Below, one piece after another: positions 1 through 9,169 of a DNA stretch of 64,000 bases. The DNA lies in NCBI GenBank assembly GCA_014237395.1, contig JABZFP010000014.1, positions 62,001-126,000 of the forward strand. The letters run 5' to 3'. Both the position numbers and the translations under genes were made by a program. This DNA is from Desulfobacteraceae bacterium (GTDB lineage: Bacteria; Desulfobacterota; Desulfobacteria; Desulfobacterales; UBA5852). The notes below the pieces were generated by a model. It did not search any database and had not been told where the DNA came from. It saw only the letters and a list, made by a program, of their open reading frames with translations. Each line of letters starts with the position of its first letter. Position 1 is the first letter of the stretch.

Positions 1-355
1 TTTCATCTTTCTGATGGGGGCGGGCTATACCCTGCTGAAAGACGGGCATGTGCGGGTGGACATCATCTACCAGCGCTGCAGCCCCAAAACCAAGGCCTGG
101 ATCAATTTTCTGGGGGTTATTTTCTTCCTGATTCCGGGCTGCTACATGGTTATCGCCACTTCCCTCAATTTTGTCTACAACGCGTGGGTCGTCATGGAGG
201 GATCGCCCGATCCGGGAGGCATCCCCTACCGTTTCATTCTCAAAAGCTTCATTCCGGCGGGTTTTGTGCTGATCCTCCTCCAGGGGCTTTCCCTGGGCGG
301 CAAGAGCCTGCTGACCATTCTCGGGAAAGAGATTGAGACGGAGGGGGAACGCTGA
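1..355 (+). CDS. TRAP transporter small permease (DctQ-like), 5' truncated by window edge
   Basis: Hydrophobic ORF with DctQ-like 'LLKDGHVRVDIIYQRCSPKTKAWINFLG'; abuts the large permease with overlapping stop/start. Confidence 0.85.
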   Translation, partial: FIFLMGAGYTLLKDGHVRVDIIYQRCSPKTKAWINFLGVIFFLIPGCYMVIATSLNFVYNAWVVMEGSPDPGGIPYRFILKSFIPAGFVLILLQGLSLGGKSLLTILGKEIETEGER

Positions 356-1683
356 TGTTCATGGAATACCTGCCCGGGTGGATGTTTCTGGCCCTGACGA
401 TTCTTCTGATGATTGGCTTTCCCGTTACGTTCACGCTCATGGGAACGGCCCTGACTTTCGGCCTGATCGGTTTCGGCTGGGATTTTTTCAATCTGCTGCC
501 CCTGCGCATCTGGGGGGTCATGACCAATGTGACCCTGCTGGCGGTGCCGCTTTTCGTGTTCATGGGGGTGATGCTGGAGCGCTCCGGTCTGGCGGAGGAA
601 CTGCTCGACACCATGGGGCTGGCCTTCGGGCGCCTGCGCGGCGGTCTGGCGATTTCGGTGGTGATCGTGGGGGCCTTGTTGGGGGCCTCCACCGGTATCG
701 TGGGTGCCACGGTGGTCACCATGGGGCTGCTGGCCGTACCCACCATGCTCAAACGGGGTTACCAGAAGGAGTTGGCTACCGGCACGGTGTCGGCCTCGGG
801 CACCTTGGGACAAATTATCCCCCCTAGTATCGTACTGGTGCTGATCGGCGACATCGTGGGCGTTCCCGTAGGCGATCTTTTCATGGGGGCGGTCCTGCCG
901 GGGATGGTGTTGGTGGGGCTCTACATCCTTTACATCTTGATCGTATCGTTTATCAAACCGGGCTGGGCGCCGCCCATCCCCAAGGAGGAGCTGGCCGCCC
1001 TCACACCAAAAATTATGCTGAAAAAGGTCTGTCGGGCCATGTTTCCCCCACTCTTCCTGATGATGGCCGTGCTGGGATCGATCTTTGCCGGTGTGGCCTC
1101 GCCTACCGAGGCTGCGGGCGTGGGGGCGGTGGGGGCAACCCTGCTGACCATCGCCAATAAAAAATTCAGCATGAAAATCCTGCAGGAAGTCATGCATTCC
1201 ACCATGCAGCTGACCTGCATGGTGTTCATCATCCTGGTCGGCGCGGCTTCCTTCGGGCTGGTCTTCCGCGGGATGGGGGGGGATCACCTCGTGCGCGAAT
1301 TTTTAGGGGGTATTGCGCACCATCACGGCCAGTGGACCGTTTTGTTTATTGTCATGGGGATCATTTTCGTTATCGGGTTCTTCCTGGATTTTATCGAGAT
1401 TACCTTTATTCACGTACCGGTGCTGGCACCCATCATGATCGAGTTCGGATTCGACCCGGCCTGGTTCTGCATCCTGATTGCCGTCAACCTGCAGACGTCG
1501 TTCATGACACCACCCTTCGGGTTTTCCCTCTTTTACCTGAAAGCGGTGACGCCGCCGGAAATCAGCACCGGGGATATTTACCGGGGAATCATCCCCTTTG
1601 TTCTTTTTCAGTTGATCGGTTTGCTGATTGTGGTGATGTTCCCGCAGTTGGTGACCTGGCTGCCGTCGGTCGTTTTTAGATAG
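355..1683 (+). CDS. TRAP transporter large permease (DctM-like)
   Basis: 442 aa polytopic; 'GASTGIVGATVVTMGLLAVPTMLKRGYQKELATGTVSASGTLGQIIPPSIVLV' typical of DctM. Confidence 0.95.
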   Translation: MFMEYLPGWMFLALTILLMIGFPVTFTLMGTALTFGLIGFGWDFFNLLPLRIWGVMTNVTLLAVPLFVFMGVMLERSGLAEELLDTMGLAFGRLRGGLAISVVIVGALLGASTGIVGATVVTMGLLAVPTMLKRGYQKELATGTVSASGTLGQIIPPSIVLVLIGDIVGVPVGDLFMGAVLPGMVLVGLYILYILIVSFIKPGWAPPIPKEELAALTPKIMLKKVCRAMFPPLFLMMAVLGSIFAGVASPTEAAGVGAVGATLLTIANKKFSMKILQEVMHSTMQLTCMVFIILVGAASFGLVFRGMGGDHLVREFLGGIAHHHGQWTVLFIVMGIIFVIGFFLDFIEITFIHVPVLAPIMIEFGFDPAWFCILIAVNLQTSFMTPPFGFSLFYLKAVTPPEISTGDIYRGIIPFVLFQLIGLLIVVMFPQLVTWLPSVVFR

Positions 1684-1833
1684 GCACCTCCGGCCCGGTG
1701 GCTACGCTCAAAGCGATGGTGAAACAGATTGCCTGGATCGTGGGCGATACCATCAGCGTTATGCTGGGGTGCATGTCGTTTTTTCACAAGTGCGTATCGT
1801 TTCCTTTAACCCGCAGCAAAGGAGAAGGAAGGT

Positions 1834-2973
1834 ATGGAGAGACGTGATTTTTTGAGAAAAGCAGGTTTGGCGGCGACCGGTGCCGTCGCGGCGGCCGCCG
1901 GTCTGGCCGGATGCGGTCAAGAGAAAAAGGAAGAGGCTAAAGGCCCGGCGGTCCAGCCCAAAAAGACCTACGAGTGGAAAATGGTCACCACTTGGCCGCC
2001 GAATCTGCCGGTGTTGCAGACCGGGGCGGAACGCTTTGCCAAACGCGTGGGCGAAGCCACCGGCGGGCAGCTTAAAATCGAGGTTTTTGCGGGCGGCGAA
2101 CTGGTACCGCCCCTGGGTGTCTTCGATGCCGTTTCCGAGGGAACGGTGGAGTGCGGCAGTGGCGCATCCTATTACTGGGCGGGCAAGGTTCCGGCCGCCC
2201 AGTGGTTTGCGGCGGTGCCCTTCGGCTTCAATGCCCAAGGCATCAACGCCTGGTTCTACAGCGGCGGCGGCCTGCAACTCTGGGAAGAAGTCTATGCCCC
2301 GTTTAACGTGATTCCACGTCCCCAGGGAAACACCGGTGTCCAGATGGGCGGCTGGTTCCGCAAGGACATGAACACCATCGACGACTACAAGGGCCTCAAG
2401 ATGAGGATTCCCGGCCTGGGCGGAAAGGTCATCAGCAAAGCCGGCGGTACCGTGGTGCTGCTGCCCGGCGGGGAAATCTTCACCTCGCTGGAGCGCGGTG
2501 TGATCGATGCCACCGAGTGGGTCGGCCCCATGCATGACCTGCGCATGGGATTCTACAAGGCGGCCAAGAACTACTACTATCCCGGCTGGCATGAGCCCGG
2601 CACCTGCCTGGAGGTCATGTTTAACAAGAAGGCCTACGAGTCCCTGCCGGTGGAACTGCAGCAGACGGTCGATGCCGTGGCTGCCGAAACCAACATGTGG
2701 AGCCTTTGCGAGTTCGAGGCCGGCAACGGCGCGGCCTTGCAGACCCTGATCTCCGAGCACAACGTCAACCTGGTGCGCTTCCCGGATCAACTCATGGAAG
2801 ACCTGCGCAAACTCGCCACAGAGACCCTGGAAGAAGAAGCGAATAAAGACCCCATGAGCCGCAAGGTGCACGACGCCTTTCTGAAGTTCAAGGCCCAGGT
2901 CGGTGTGTGGGGATCCGTGTCTGAAAATGCTTACTACAATGTGATTGCCGATAAATATGCGTTGAAGAAATAA
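1834..2973 (+). CDS. TRAP transporter substrate-binding protein (DctP family), Tat-type/lipoprotein-like signal
   Basis: N-term 'MERRDFLRKAGLAATGAVAAAAGLAGCG'; DctP-like 'YEWKMVTTWPPNLPVLQTGAERFAKRV'. Confidence 0.93.
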   Translation: MERRDFLRKAGLAATGAVAAAAGLAGCGQEKKEEAKGPAVQPKKTYEWKMVTTWPPNLPVLQTGAERFAKRVGEATGGQLKIEVFAGGELVPPLGVFDAVSEGTVECGSGASYYWAGKVPAAQWFAAVPFGFNAQGINAWFYSGGGLQLWEEVYAPFNVIPRPQGNTGVQMGGWFRKDMNTIDDYKGLKMRIPGLGGKVISKAGGTVVLLPGGEIFTSLERGVIDATEWVGPMHDLRMGFYKAAKNYYYPGWHEPGTCLEVMFNKKAYESLPVELQQTVDAVAAETNMWSLCEFEAGNGAALQTLISEHNVNLVRFPDQLMEDLRKLATETLEEEANKDPMSRKVHDAFLKFKAQVGVWGSVSENAYYNVIADKYALKK

Positions 2974-3000
2974 ACCGATTTGATCTGAAACGCGGGACTT

Positions 3001-3042
3001 AAAAGAAACCCCCCTGCCGTCTGTGCAGGGGGTTTTCTTTTT
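3001..3042. terminator. Bidirectional intrinsic terminator between convergent genes
   Basis: aaaagaaacccccctgc-cgtctgt-gcagggggttttctttt inverted repeat with A and T tracts. Confidence 0.85.
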
Positions 3043-3048
3043 GGGAAG

Positions 3049-3831
3049 TTATAAAATAGCCAGGTGCTCGTCTTTCAGATCCGAGACGAACATGTGCCCT
3101 GGAGCGTGGGTGATGGTCAGGTCGAGTTTGGCCGAAATGGCGGCCAGGGTCGAGGTGACGCCGCAGGCCCAGAAGACCGGGACTTCCCCGGGATGGATGG
3201 TGACCGGATCGCCGAAATCGGGACGGTTCAGGTCCTGGATTCCCAGGTCGGCGGGGTCGCCGATATGGATGGGCGCGCCGTGGGTTAAATGGAACCGGGT
3301 GGTCACCTGGACGGCCCGCACGGCTTGTGCAGGTGTCATGGGGCGCATGGTGACCACCAGGGGCGCCTTGAACGGTCCGGCCGGCCGGCATTGCCGGTCG
3401 GTAATGTACATGGAGACATTCTTGTTTTCTTCGATGTTGCGGATGGGCAGGCCGGCGGCCAGCATGGCGTTTTCAAAAGAAAAACTGCAACCCAGAAGAA
3501 AACTGACCATGTCCGGCTGGAAGCGATTCCGCACACTCGTGACTTCTTCCTGCAATTCCCCTTTTTCGAAAATCCGATAGCGCGGCAGGTCGTCGCGCAG
3601 ATCAGCCTCTTCCGCAATGGCCGGTGCGGTAACGCCCGCTTCCAGCACATCCAGCACCGGGCAGGGCTTGGCGTTGCGGGTGCAGAAGAGCAGAAAATGA
3701 AAGGCGTGGGAGGCCGGCAGCATCACCAGGTTGGCCTGCAGGAAGCCTGTGGCCGCCCCCGACGTTGGCGTGGTCCATTCGCCGCTTCGAATGCGGCGGC
3801 GTAGTTCAGATGGTGACATGGTCGCTGACAT
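3049..3831 (-). CDS. DUF1445/YcsI family protein (D-glutamate cyclase-like putative hydro-lyase)
   Basis: 'SPSELRRRIRSGEWTTPTSGAATGFLQANLVMLPASHAFHFLLFC' and 'RNIEENKNVSMYITDRQCRPAGPF' typical of family. Confidence 0.85.
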   Translation of the reverse strand: MSATMSPSELRRRIRSGEWTTPTSGAATGFLQANLVMLPASHAFHFLLFCTRNAKPCPVLDVLEAGVTAPAIAEEADLRDDLPRYRIFEKGELQEEVTSVRNRFQPDMVSFLLGCSFSFENAMLAAGLPIRNIEENKNVSMYITDRQCRPAGPFKAPLVVTMRPMTPAQAVRAVQVTTRFHLTHGAPIHIGDPADLGIQDLNRPDFGDPVTIHPGEVPVFWACGVTSTLAAISAKLDLTITHAPGHMFVSDLKDEHLAIL

Positions 3832-4286
3832 GGCGTTTCTCCTTATGGTTGGCGCTGGGTCTGGAAGCAGCGGGCGTGAATCAGGTCTTTGGTTAGGACG
3901 GCGCTAGTTTGGGGCGGTGCGCCGTCAGTGACCAAGTTGAACCCCAAGATTTTATTGCCCAGGCGGATGTCATTTTCACGGCTTAACCTATAGTGCGAGC
4001 GAACATATTTTCTCATAAGTAAGAAAAAATTTACCTACAACATGTGGGGTTTTGACGAAAATAAGTTACAACATATACCATTTTTATTTATAAACCTAAA
4101 AAAATTTTCACAAATAATTATTATTTAAAATGCCAAAATATATAGAGAATGTTTAAAATAAAAAGATTATGCTCAAATAAAAAAGTCAGAATTAGTATTT
4201 GGAACATTTTGTGCTTACGAATAGAATTAAAGATGTTGCTGTTCAATTTGAGTCGTTATGAGCAGCGGTTGGTTAACAATGTTGGT

Positions 4287-4303
4287 GTGACCAGGGAGGT
4301 CAC
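4287..4303 (+). promoter_or_regulatory. Hairpin enclosing Shine-Dalgarno sequence of PEP-CTERM gene
   Basis: GTGACC-AGGGA-GGTCAC directly before ATG 4305; AGGGAGG lies in loop and 3' arm. Confidence 0.45.
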
Positions 4304-4304
4304 C

Positions 4305-4943
4305 ATGTTAATGAATAAACGGATATTTTACGTAGCACTCTTTTTATGTGTTTTTGTTTTTTCAGGCAGTGCTTCCGCATTACAATATACCGGGAAGGCA
4401 TGGGTTGCTCAACACTATTCAGGTGGAGAGGCAACAGATGAATTTTATCTCGCAATTGAAAACTCGGATATCGGCAATATTAAAAAAGTCAAATTGAAGG
4501 GCCTCAAGCTGGCAAAGACATCATCGGCGACGCCGGATTTCTATTATCTTACCGGCAAAATTGGAACCGAAGGGGTATCTTATTTTGAAATCGATTCGGA
4601 GTCCAAATATTTCAGAAAATTGAATAAAAAAGCCAATAAAAAATTCAAAAAATTAATGAAAAAAGGCCTTCTGGACGACGATGCGGATCAGGAAGCATGG
4701 GTGGATGATTGGGTCACTGGCAAACTCGAAGATAGTCTATTCAAGCTTGTATTTAAAACGGAAGACGGTAAAAAATACATAAAAAAGATTGGCTTTGCGA
4801 CATTTGAAAACCCTGTCGACTATTCAGAGCTCGGTCAGCCGCTTACTGAGGGCGGCGCTGCGCCTGTCCCCGAACCGACCACCTTGCTGCTGCTTGGCAC
4901 CGGGTTGCTGGGAATTGCTGCCTTCCGGCGGCGATTTAAATAA
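4305..4943 (+). CDS. PEP-CTERM sorting-domain secreted protein
   Basis: Signal peptide plus C-terminal 'VPEPTTLLLLGTGLLGIAAFRRRFK'; start moved to 4305 (SD upstream). Confidence 0.9.
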   Translation: MLMNKRIFYVALFLCVFVFSGSASALQYTGKAWVAQHYSGGEATDEFYLAIENSDIGNIKKVKLKGLKLAKTSSATPDFYYLTGKIGTEGVSYFEIDSESKYFRKLNKKANKKFKKLMKKGLLDDDADQEAWVDDWVTGKLEDSLFKLVFKTEDGKKYIKKIGFATFENPVDYSELGQPLTEGGAAPVPEPTTLLLLGTGLLGIAAFRRRFK

Positions 4944-4968
4944 GCCTAAATTCATCGATAGCTCTCTA

Positions 4969-5002
4969 AAAGGCAAAGCCAATCCGGCTTTGCCTTTTTT
5001 TA
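4969..5002 (+). terminator. Intrinsic terminator
   Basis: aaaggcaaagcc-aatcc-ggctttgcctttttt. Confidence 0.9.
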
Positions 5003-5072
5003 TTTTTAGGAAACCCCACCAATTGCCGTCGTTTGCAAGCGATAAAAGCCGTCCTTCAACTATTTCGAGCAG

Positions 5073-6116
5073 CTATTCCCGATAAAAGCAATAAGCATGA
5101 AGGAGGTCCTTCAGCAGGGCCGCCGCCGCCCCGGTGGGGGAGCTGTGGCCGCCGGTGACCGTGATGCGTCCCATGCTGTCGGTATCGAAGCTGATGCCTT
5201 TTTCCGAAAGATGAACCCCGGCCAGGGGATGATCCGCCTCAAGGGCTTCCGGGGCCACCTTTACACATAGACGGTTGTTTTCCCAGCGAACCGACCCGAT
5301 CAGTTTGATCACCCTTCCGTCGGTCTGCGCCTTCTCTATATCTTCGCGTCGGACGCCGGTAATCCCGACAGTCTCGACATCGGTGATGCCGAGGCACTGG
5401 TCGAAAAGCTGGTTGGCGATCAGGATAATCTTGTTCCGTGTGTCGAATCCTTCGACATCCAGCGTCGGGTCGGTTTCGGCAATTCCCAGATCCTGGGCTG
5501 CCTGGAGGGCTGTGGTGTAGTCGCAGCCCTCTTGTCCCATGCGGGTCAGGATGTAATTGGTCGTCCCATTCAAAATCCCCTCGACGGCCCGGATGTGCGC
5601 GCCGGCCGTGCAGAGTTTGCCCACGTCCAGAGTGGGCAGGGCCGCTGCCGTTGCCGCACTCATGAAGAGGCGTCCGCCAGACGACTGTATGCGCTCCTGC
5701 AGGTCCTTGTAAAACAGCACGACCGGGCCTTTGTTTGCGGTGATCACATCCATGCCCTTTTTCAGGGCGGCATTGATATGGGTGCGGGCCGGCTCGCCGT
5801 CCACCAGGTTGGTGGGGGTGGCCTCCACCAGGACGTCGGCCGAGAGGGTCTGGAGAATCGCCGCCCCCGACATGCCCGGACGGCCGAAAGATGCCATGCG
5901 CTCGATAGACTGGCCGCTGTCCATCAATTCCCGCAGTTGGTCCAGGGGCAGGCCGTGGGTGTCAGCGATCGCGGCGCCGCCGATGTCCACGACGGCATGT
6001 ATTTTGGGGGCGATACCGTAGCGGTTTTTGAGATCGTCCTGCTTATCTTCGATCAGTCGGACAAAAGCACGGCCAACATTGCCGAAACCGCAGACGATGA
6101 TGCGGATGGGTGTCAT
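5073..6116 (-). CDS. Homoserine dehydrogenase
   Basis: N-term NAD-binding 'IIVCGFGNVGRAFVRLI'; 'GILNGTTNYILTRM' and 'GIAETDPTLDVEGFDTRNKIILIANQLF' signatures. Confidence 0.93.
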   Translation of the reverse strand: MTPIRIIVCGFGNVGRAFVRLIEDKQDDLKNRYGIAPKIHAVVDIGGAAIADTHGLPLDQLRELMDSGQSIERMASFGRPGMSGAAILQTLSADVLVEATPTNLVDGEPARTHINAALKKGMDVITANKGPVVLFYKDLQERIQSSGGRLFMSAATAAALPTLDVGKLCTAGAHIRAVEGILNGTTNYILTRMGQEGCDYTTALQAAQDLGIAETDPTLDVEGFDTRNKIILIANQLFDQCLGITDVETVGITGVRREDIEKAQTDGRVIKLIGSVRWENNRLCVKVAPEALEADHPLAGVHLSEKGISFDTDSMGRITVTGGHSSPTGAAAALLKDLLHAYCFYRE

Positions 6117-7720
6117 TTGTAGCTCCTTGCAATCAGTTGATGGTAGTCTCTTCCGTCGACCTCGGCTTCCACCACCACCGGTCCGGCGGTATGGAACGCT
6201 TGCCGCAGGGCCTGGCGCAATGTTGCCGGTGAGTCTGCCTTGAGCACTGGCACACCGAAGATACGATCGGCATCCAGGAACGCATTCTGAAAGAGCCGGG
6301 AGCTGTCAGCCGGGCAATTTTTCCAGCCCTGTTTGACCTCGATCAGGCTTAGCATGCGGTCGGCCAGGATCATGATAACGGTATTCAACCCCAGCCGGCG
6401 GGCTGTGATGAGTTCGCCGGCCATCATGGTAAATCCCCCGTCGCCGGTTACGCAGACCACCGGTGTTGTCGGCCGGCAAAGGGAAGCCGCCAGGGCGGCC
6501 GGGATGCCAAATCCCATGGAGGACCAGCCGTTGGTCATCAGGAGATGCCCGGGCGCCGGTGTGGGCCACAGTTGGCCGATCAGGTGGGTGTGGGCCCCTA
6601 CATCACAGGTCAGAATGCCCTCGGGCGGCAGGATATCCCGTAAAATATCCAGCGCTTCGCTAGGCCCAAAGCCTTCCGACCGGGGATGCAAAGCGCTATT
6701 GAGACCATCCCGGTGCCGGGCCAGTTGGGCGAAATCCCATTCGGTTGCAAGGGGCTTGATGGTGCCAAGGGTTTGCATGGCGGCGTCAAGATCACCGATG
6801 CACAGCGCCGCCAATTCGTAAGGCGCCGATAATTCTGCCGCTGCCGTATCGATGTGCACGACAGGGACCGGCGGCAGCCAGGCTTCGTAGTCGAACTCCA
6901 CCGGGTCGTAGCCCAGGCCGATGACGAGGTCCGCCTGGCGGGTGATGCCGGTCAACCGATCGCTGCAGGCATGAAAAAGGACACCGGCATAAGAGGGATG
7001 GGTTTCAGAAAGCAGGCCTTTGGCCATGGGGGTCAGTACCACCGGGGCCGGGATGACGTCCAGCAGGTGTGCCAGCGACTGATGGAGTCCCAGGCGAGCA
7101 GCGGTCAAGCCAACGGCGATCAGAGGGCGGCGGGCCTGTCGGATCAGGTCGGCGGCGGCCCGGATCGCTCCTGCCGACGGTGGCCTGGTTGCTTTGGCGT
7201 CGGGCAGGCTTCCCCCCCGAGGGGTGTTGCGATCGTTCAGATCCACCGGCAGGCCGATGTGCACCGGCCCGGGCACTTCTTCACAGGCCGTCGCCACGGC
7301 CCGATCCAGGGTGGACGTCAAGGTGTCGGCCTCCGCGCGCACCGTCCACTTGGTGATCGGCGCGAACAAAGCCTGGTGATCCACATTCATCTGGGTCACC
7401 CGGTGGCGCATGGCGTCGCTCTGCTCGGTGGTGGCGGCGATCAGGGCTGAGCGGTCCAGATAGGCACAGCCGACGCCGGTGGCCAGGTTGGTGGCGCCGG
7501 GGCCAAAGGTGCCGTGGCAGAGAGCGGGGGCACCGGTGAGGCGAAAGCAAACATCGGCCATGAATCCGGCCGAGGCTTCGTTGGCCACCAGGATGAACGG
7601 CATTTCCTGGCGACGCATGGCTTCCATATACGGAATCCAAGGACCCCCGGGGATGCCGAAGGCATACCGGACGCCGTGTTCGCGCAGGCGACGGACGAAA
7701 ATGTCAGGGAATTGATCCAT
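6113..7720 (-). CDS. Thiamine pyrophosphate-binding protein (acetolactate synthase-like)
   Basis: TPP enzyme N-, central and C-terminal domains; 'CVTGDGGFTMMAGELITARRLGLNTVIMILAD'. Confidence 0.92.
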   Translation of the reverse strand: MDQFPDIFVRRLREHGVRYAFGIPGGPWIPYMEAMRRQEMPFILVANEASAGFMADVCFRLTGAPALCHGTFGPGATNLATGVGCAYLDRSALIAATTEQSDAMRHRVTQMNVDHQALFAPITKWTVRAEADTLTSTLDRAVATACEEVPGPVHIGLPVDLNDRNTPRGGSLPDAKATRPPSAGAIRAAADLIRQARRPLIAVGLTAARLGLHQSLAHLLDVIPAPVVLTPMAKGLLSETHPSYAGVLFHACSDRLTGITRQADLVIGLGYDPVEFDYEAWLPPVPVVHIDTAAAELSAPYELAALCIGDLDAAMQTLGTIKPLATEWDFAQLARHRDGLNSALHPRSEGFGPSEALDILRDILPPEGILTCDVGAHTHLIGQLWPTPAPGHLLMTNGWSSMGFGIPAALAASLCRPTTPVVCVTGDGGFTMMAGELITARRLGLNTVIMILADRMLSLIEVKQGWKNCPADSSRLFQNAFLDADRIFGVPVLKADSPATLRQALRQAFHTAGPVVVEAEVDGRDYHQLIARSYK

Positions 7721-7943
7721 TGTACCGTTTTCCTTCGATGGGGTGTGTTGGCGCGGGATGGCCCCTCATTTTTGAATCGAACGTTTGCCTGTACCATAAT
7801 CGCCAGTGGGCCGCAACAAGGCGCGGGATTCTTGCGCCAGGAGAATTGCCACCGGTGGATGCCGGTGTTTGACGCATAGATTTGCCGATGATAATAGCGT
7901 TGCGATCACACCTGATAAAAACCATCGTTGACATGCAAGGCCT

Positions 7944-8720
7944 ATGTCCATGCCGAACCGCGATATGTTCGAACCCCACCGTCGCGTATTACACACCCTC
8001 AACGCGCTGGGCCGCAAGCTGGTTTCGAATTCAGACACGAAAGACATGACCCGGAAGATCATCGCGGCGGGGATAGCGCTTTTACCGTTGTCGGTCTGTT
8101 GCCTTTGGCGGAGGGATGCCGCCCGTTCTCCGAATACCCTGCGGTTGGAGATGGTTTGGGGGGCGGATCGTCGAAGGCCATTTCCCGGTTGTTTGAGCCT
8201 GGCCGGAAGCATCAGTGGCCGTGCCCTGGAAACCTGCCGTTGCCAGGTGGCAGTGGATCTGGCCAGGGGACCGGCGTCGGCCGAAAAAGCCATGGTGTCG
8301 CAACGCGGACTGGTCTCCCTGCTCTGTGCGCCGGTCCTGTCTGAAGGGCACGCGCCGGATGGCGTTCTGCAGTGTTTTACCGGTGTGTCGCATGTATTTT
8401 CAGATCTGGAGATCCAGGTGGCCGAAGCGCTGGCCCTTCAGGCTGGCATGGTCTGGCACATGGCGGGCATGCGTGGTGAGGCCGCGCGCCTGAAAGAGGA
8501 ATTGCAGACGCGCAAGCGCGTCGACCGGGCCAAAGAAGTTCTCATGGATCAGCGCGATCTGACGGCGGAAGAAGCCTACCGCTGGATTCAGAAACGCAGC
8601 ATGGATACCCGCCGCAGCATGCGGGCGGTTGCCGAAACCATTATCATGTCGGAAACAACCGGCCATTATACCAGCATTCCCCACGCCCTCGATCTCCTGA
8701 ACAAGCCTCCCCGAAAATAG
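7944..8720 (+). CDS. GAF domain + ANTAR RNA-binding antiterminator
   Basis: C-terminal 'RVDRAKEVLMDQRDLTAEEAYRWIQKRSMDTRRSMRAVAETII' matches ANTAR; upstream GAF-like region. Confidence 0.9.
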   Translation: MSMPNRDMFEPHRRVLHTLNALGRKLVSNSDTKDMTRKIIAAGIALLPLSVCCLWRRDAARSPNTLRLEMVWGADRRRPFPGCLSLAGSISGRALETCRCQVAVDLARGPASAEKAMVSQRGLVSLLCAPVLSEGHAPDGVLQCFTGVSHVFSDLEIQVAEALALQAGMVWHMAGMRGEAARLKEELQTRKRVDRAKEVLMDQRDLTAEEAYRWIQKRSMDTRRSMRAVAETIIMSETTGHYTSIPHALDLLNKPPRK

Positions 8721-8765
8721 CGCGGGCCGGTTTTGGATTAAGCCCCGCTGACATGAAAATGAAAA

Positions 8766-8792
8766 TTGACAAAATTTGTTAGTATTGCTAAT
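8766..8792 (+). promoter_or_regulatory. Candidate sigma70 promoter TTGACA-N15-GCTAAT
   Basis: -35 TTGACA 8766-8771, -10-like GCTAAT 8787-8792; predicted start close to 8800 where hairpin 1 begins. Confidence 0.5.
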
Positions 8793-8800
8793 TGATGCTG

Positions 8801-8929
8801 TCAGCACAATGACGTGCTGATGATCGACCGCATGTCCAGGGACGTTCGATACCTCCCCCGACATCCCGACAATCTGAATTTGGACAAGACAACGGCGTCT
8901 GCTTCCATGTGGAAGGGGCGTTTTTTTTT
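8801..8929 (+). ncRNA. Candidate ANTAR-responsive two-hexaloop antitermination leader with overlapping intrinsic terminator
   Basis: Hairpin 1 TCAGCAC-AATGAC-GTGCTGA (8801-8820); hairpin 2 AGAC-AACGGC-GTCT (8887-8900), both loops A1/G4; hairpin 2 overlaps terminator stem 8896-8920 followed by 9 T. Confidence 0.72.
8896..8929 (+). terminator. Intrinsic terminator (attenuator) in the glutamate synthase-like gene leader
   Basis: CGTCTGCTTCC-ATGT-GGAAGGGGCG followed by TTTTTTTTT. Confidence 0.85.
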
Positions 8930-8930
8930 G

Positions 8931-9054
8931 GACGGCTTCGTAAAATGCTCAATACCGGCGTTACGCGGCATCCTTCGTCACTGCGACGTACGATCAGTAC
9001 GTCTCGATCCTCAGGATTTGCGTGCCTTGGTCTTGACCATTTTACGAAGCCGTC
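8931..9054. repeat. MITE/REP-like foldback element with 17-bp perfect terminal inverted repeats
   Basis: GACGGCTTCGTAAAATG ... CATTTTACGAAGCCGTC; centre GACGTAC-GATCA-GTACGTC. Confidence 0.8.
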
Positions 9055-9169
9055 AATGTGAGGATTTTTTATGACCGTCACATTTTCAGAAAAGGCAATA
9101 ATTGCCCGAAACGCGTGTGGCACCCCGGCCCGAGTGACGGGTTAACCCGAAAACGAAGGAGTAGACCGT

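Noticed and set aside
226-1287. 353-aa minus-strand ORF opposite DctM
   Set aside because: His/Gln/Arg-rich low-information translation antisense to a recognisable permease
1759-2871. 370-aa minus-strand ORF opposite DctP
   Set aside because: Antisense shadow; the plus strand has a clear signal peptide and DctP motifs
8814-9074. 86-aa plus-strand ORF in the glutamate synthase-like gene leader
   Set aside because: It runs through the terminator and the foldback element, with no SD and no domain
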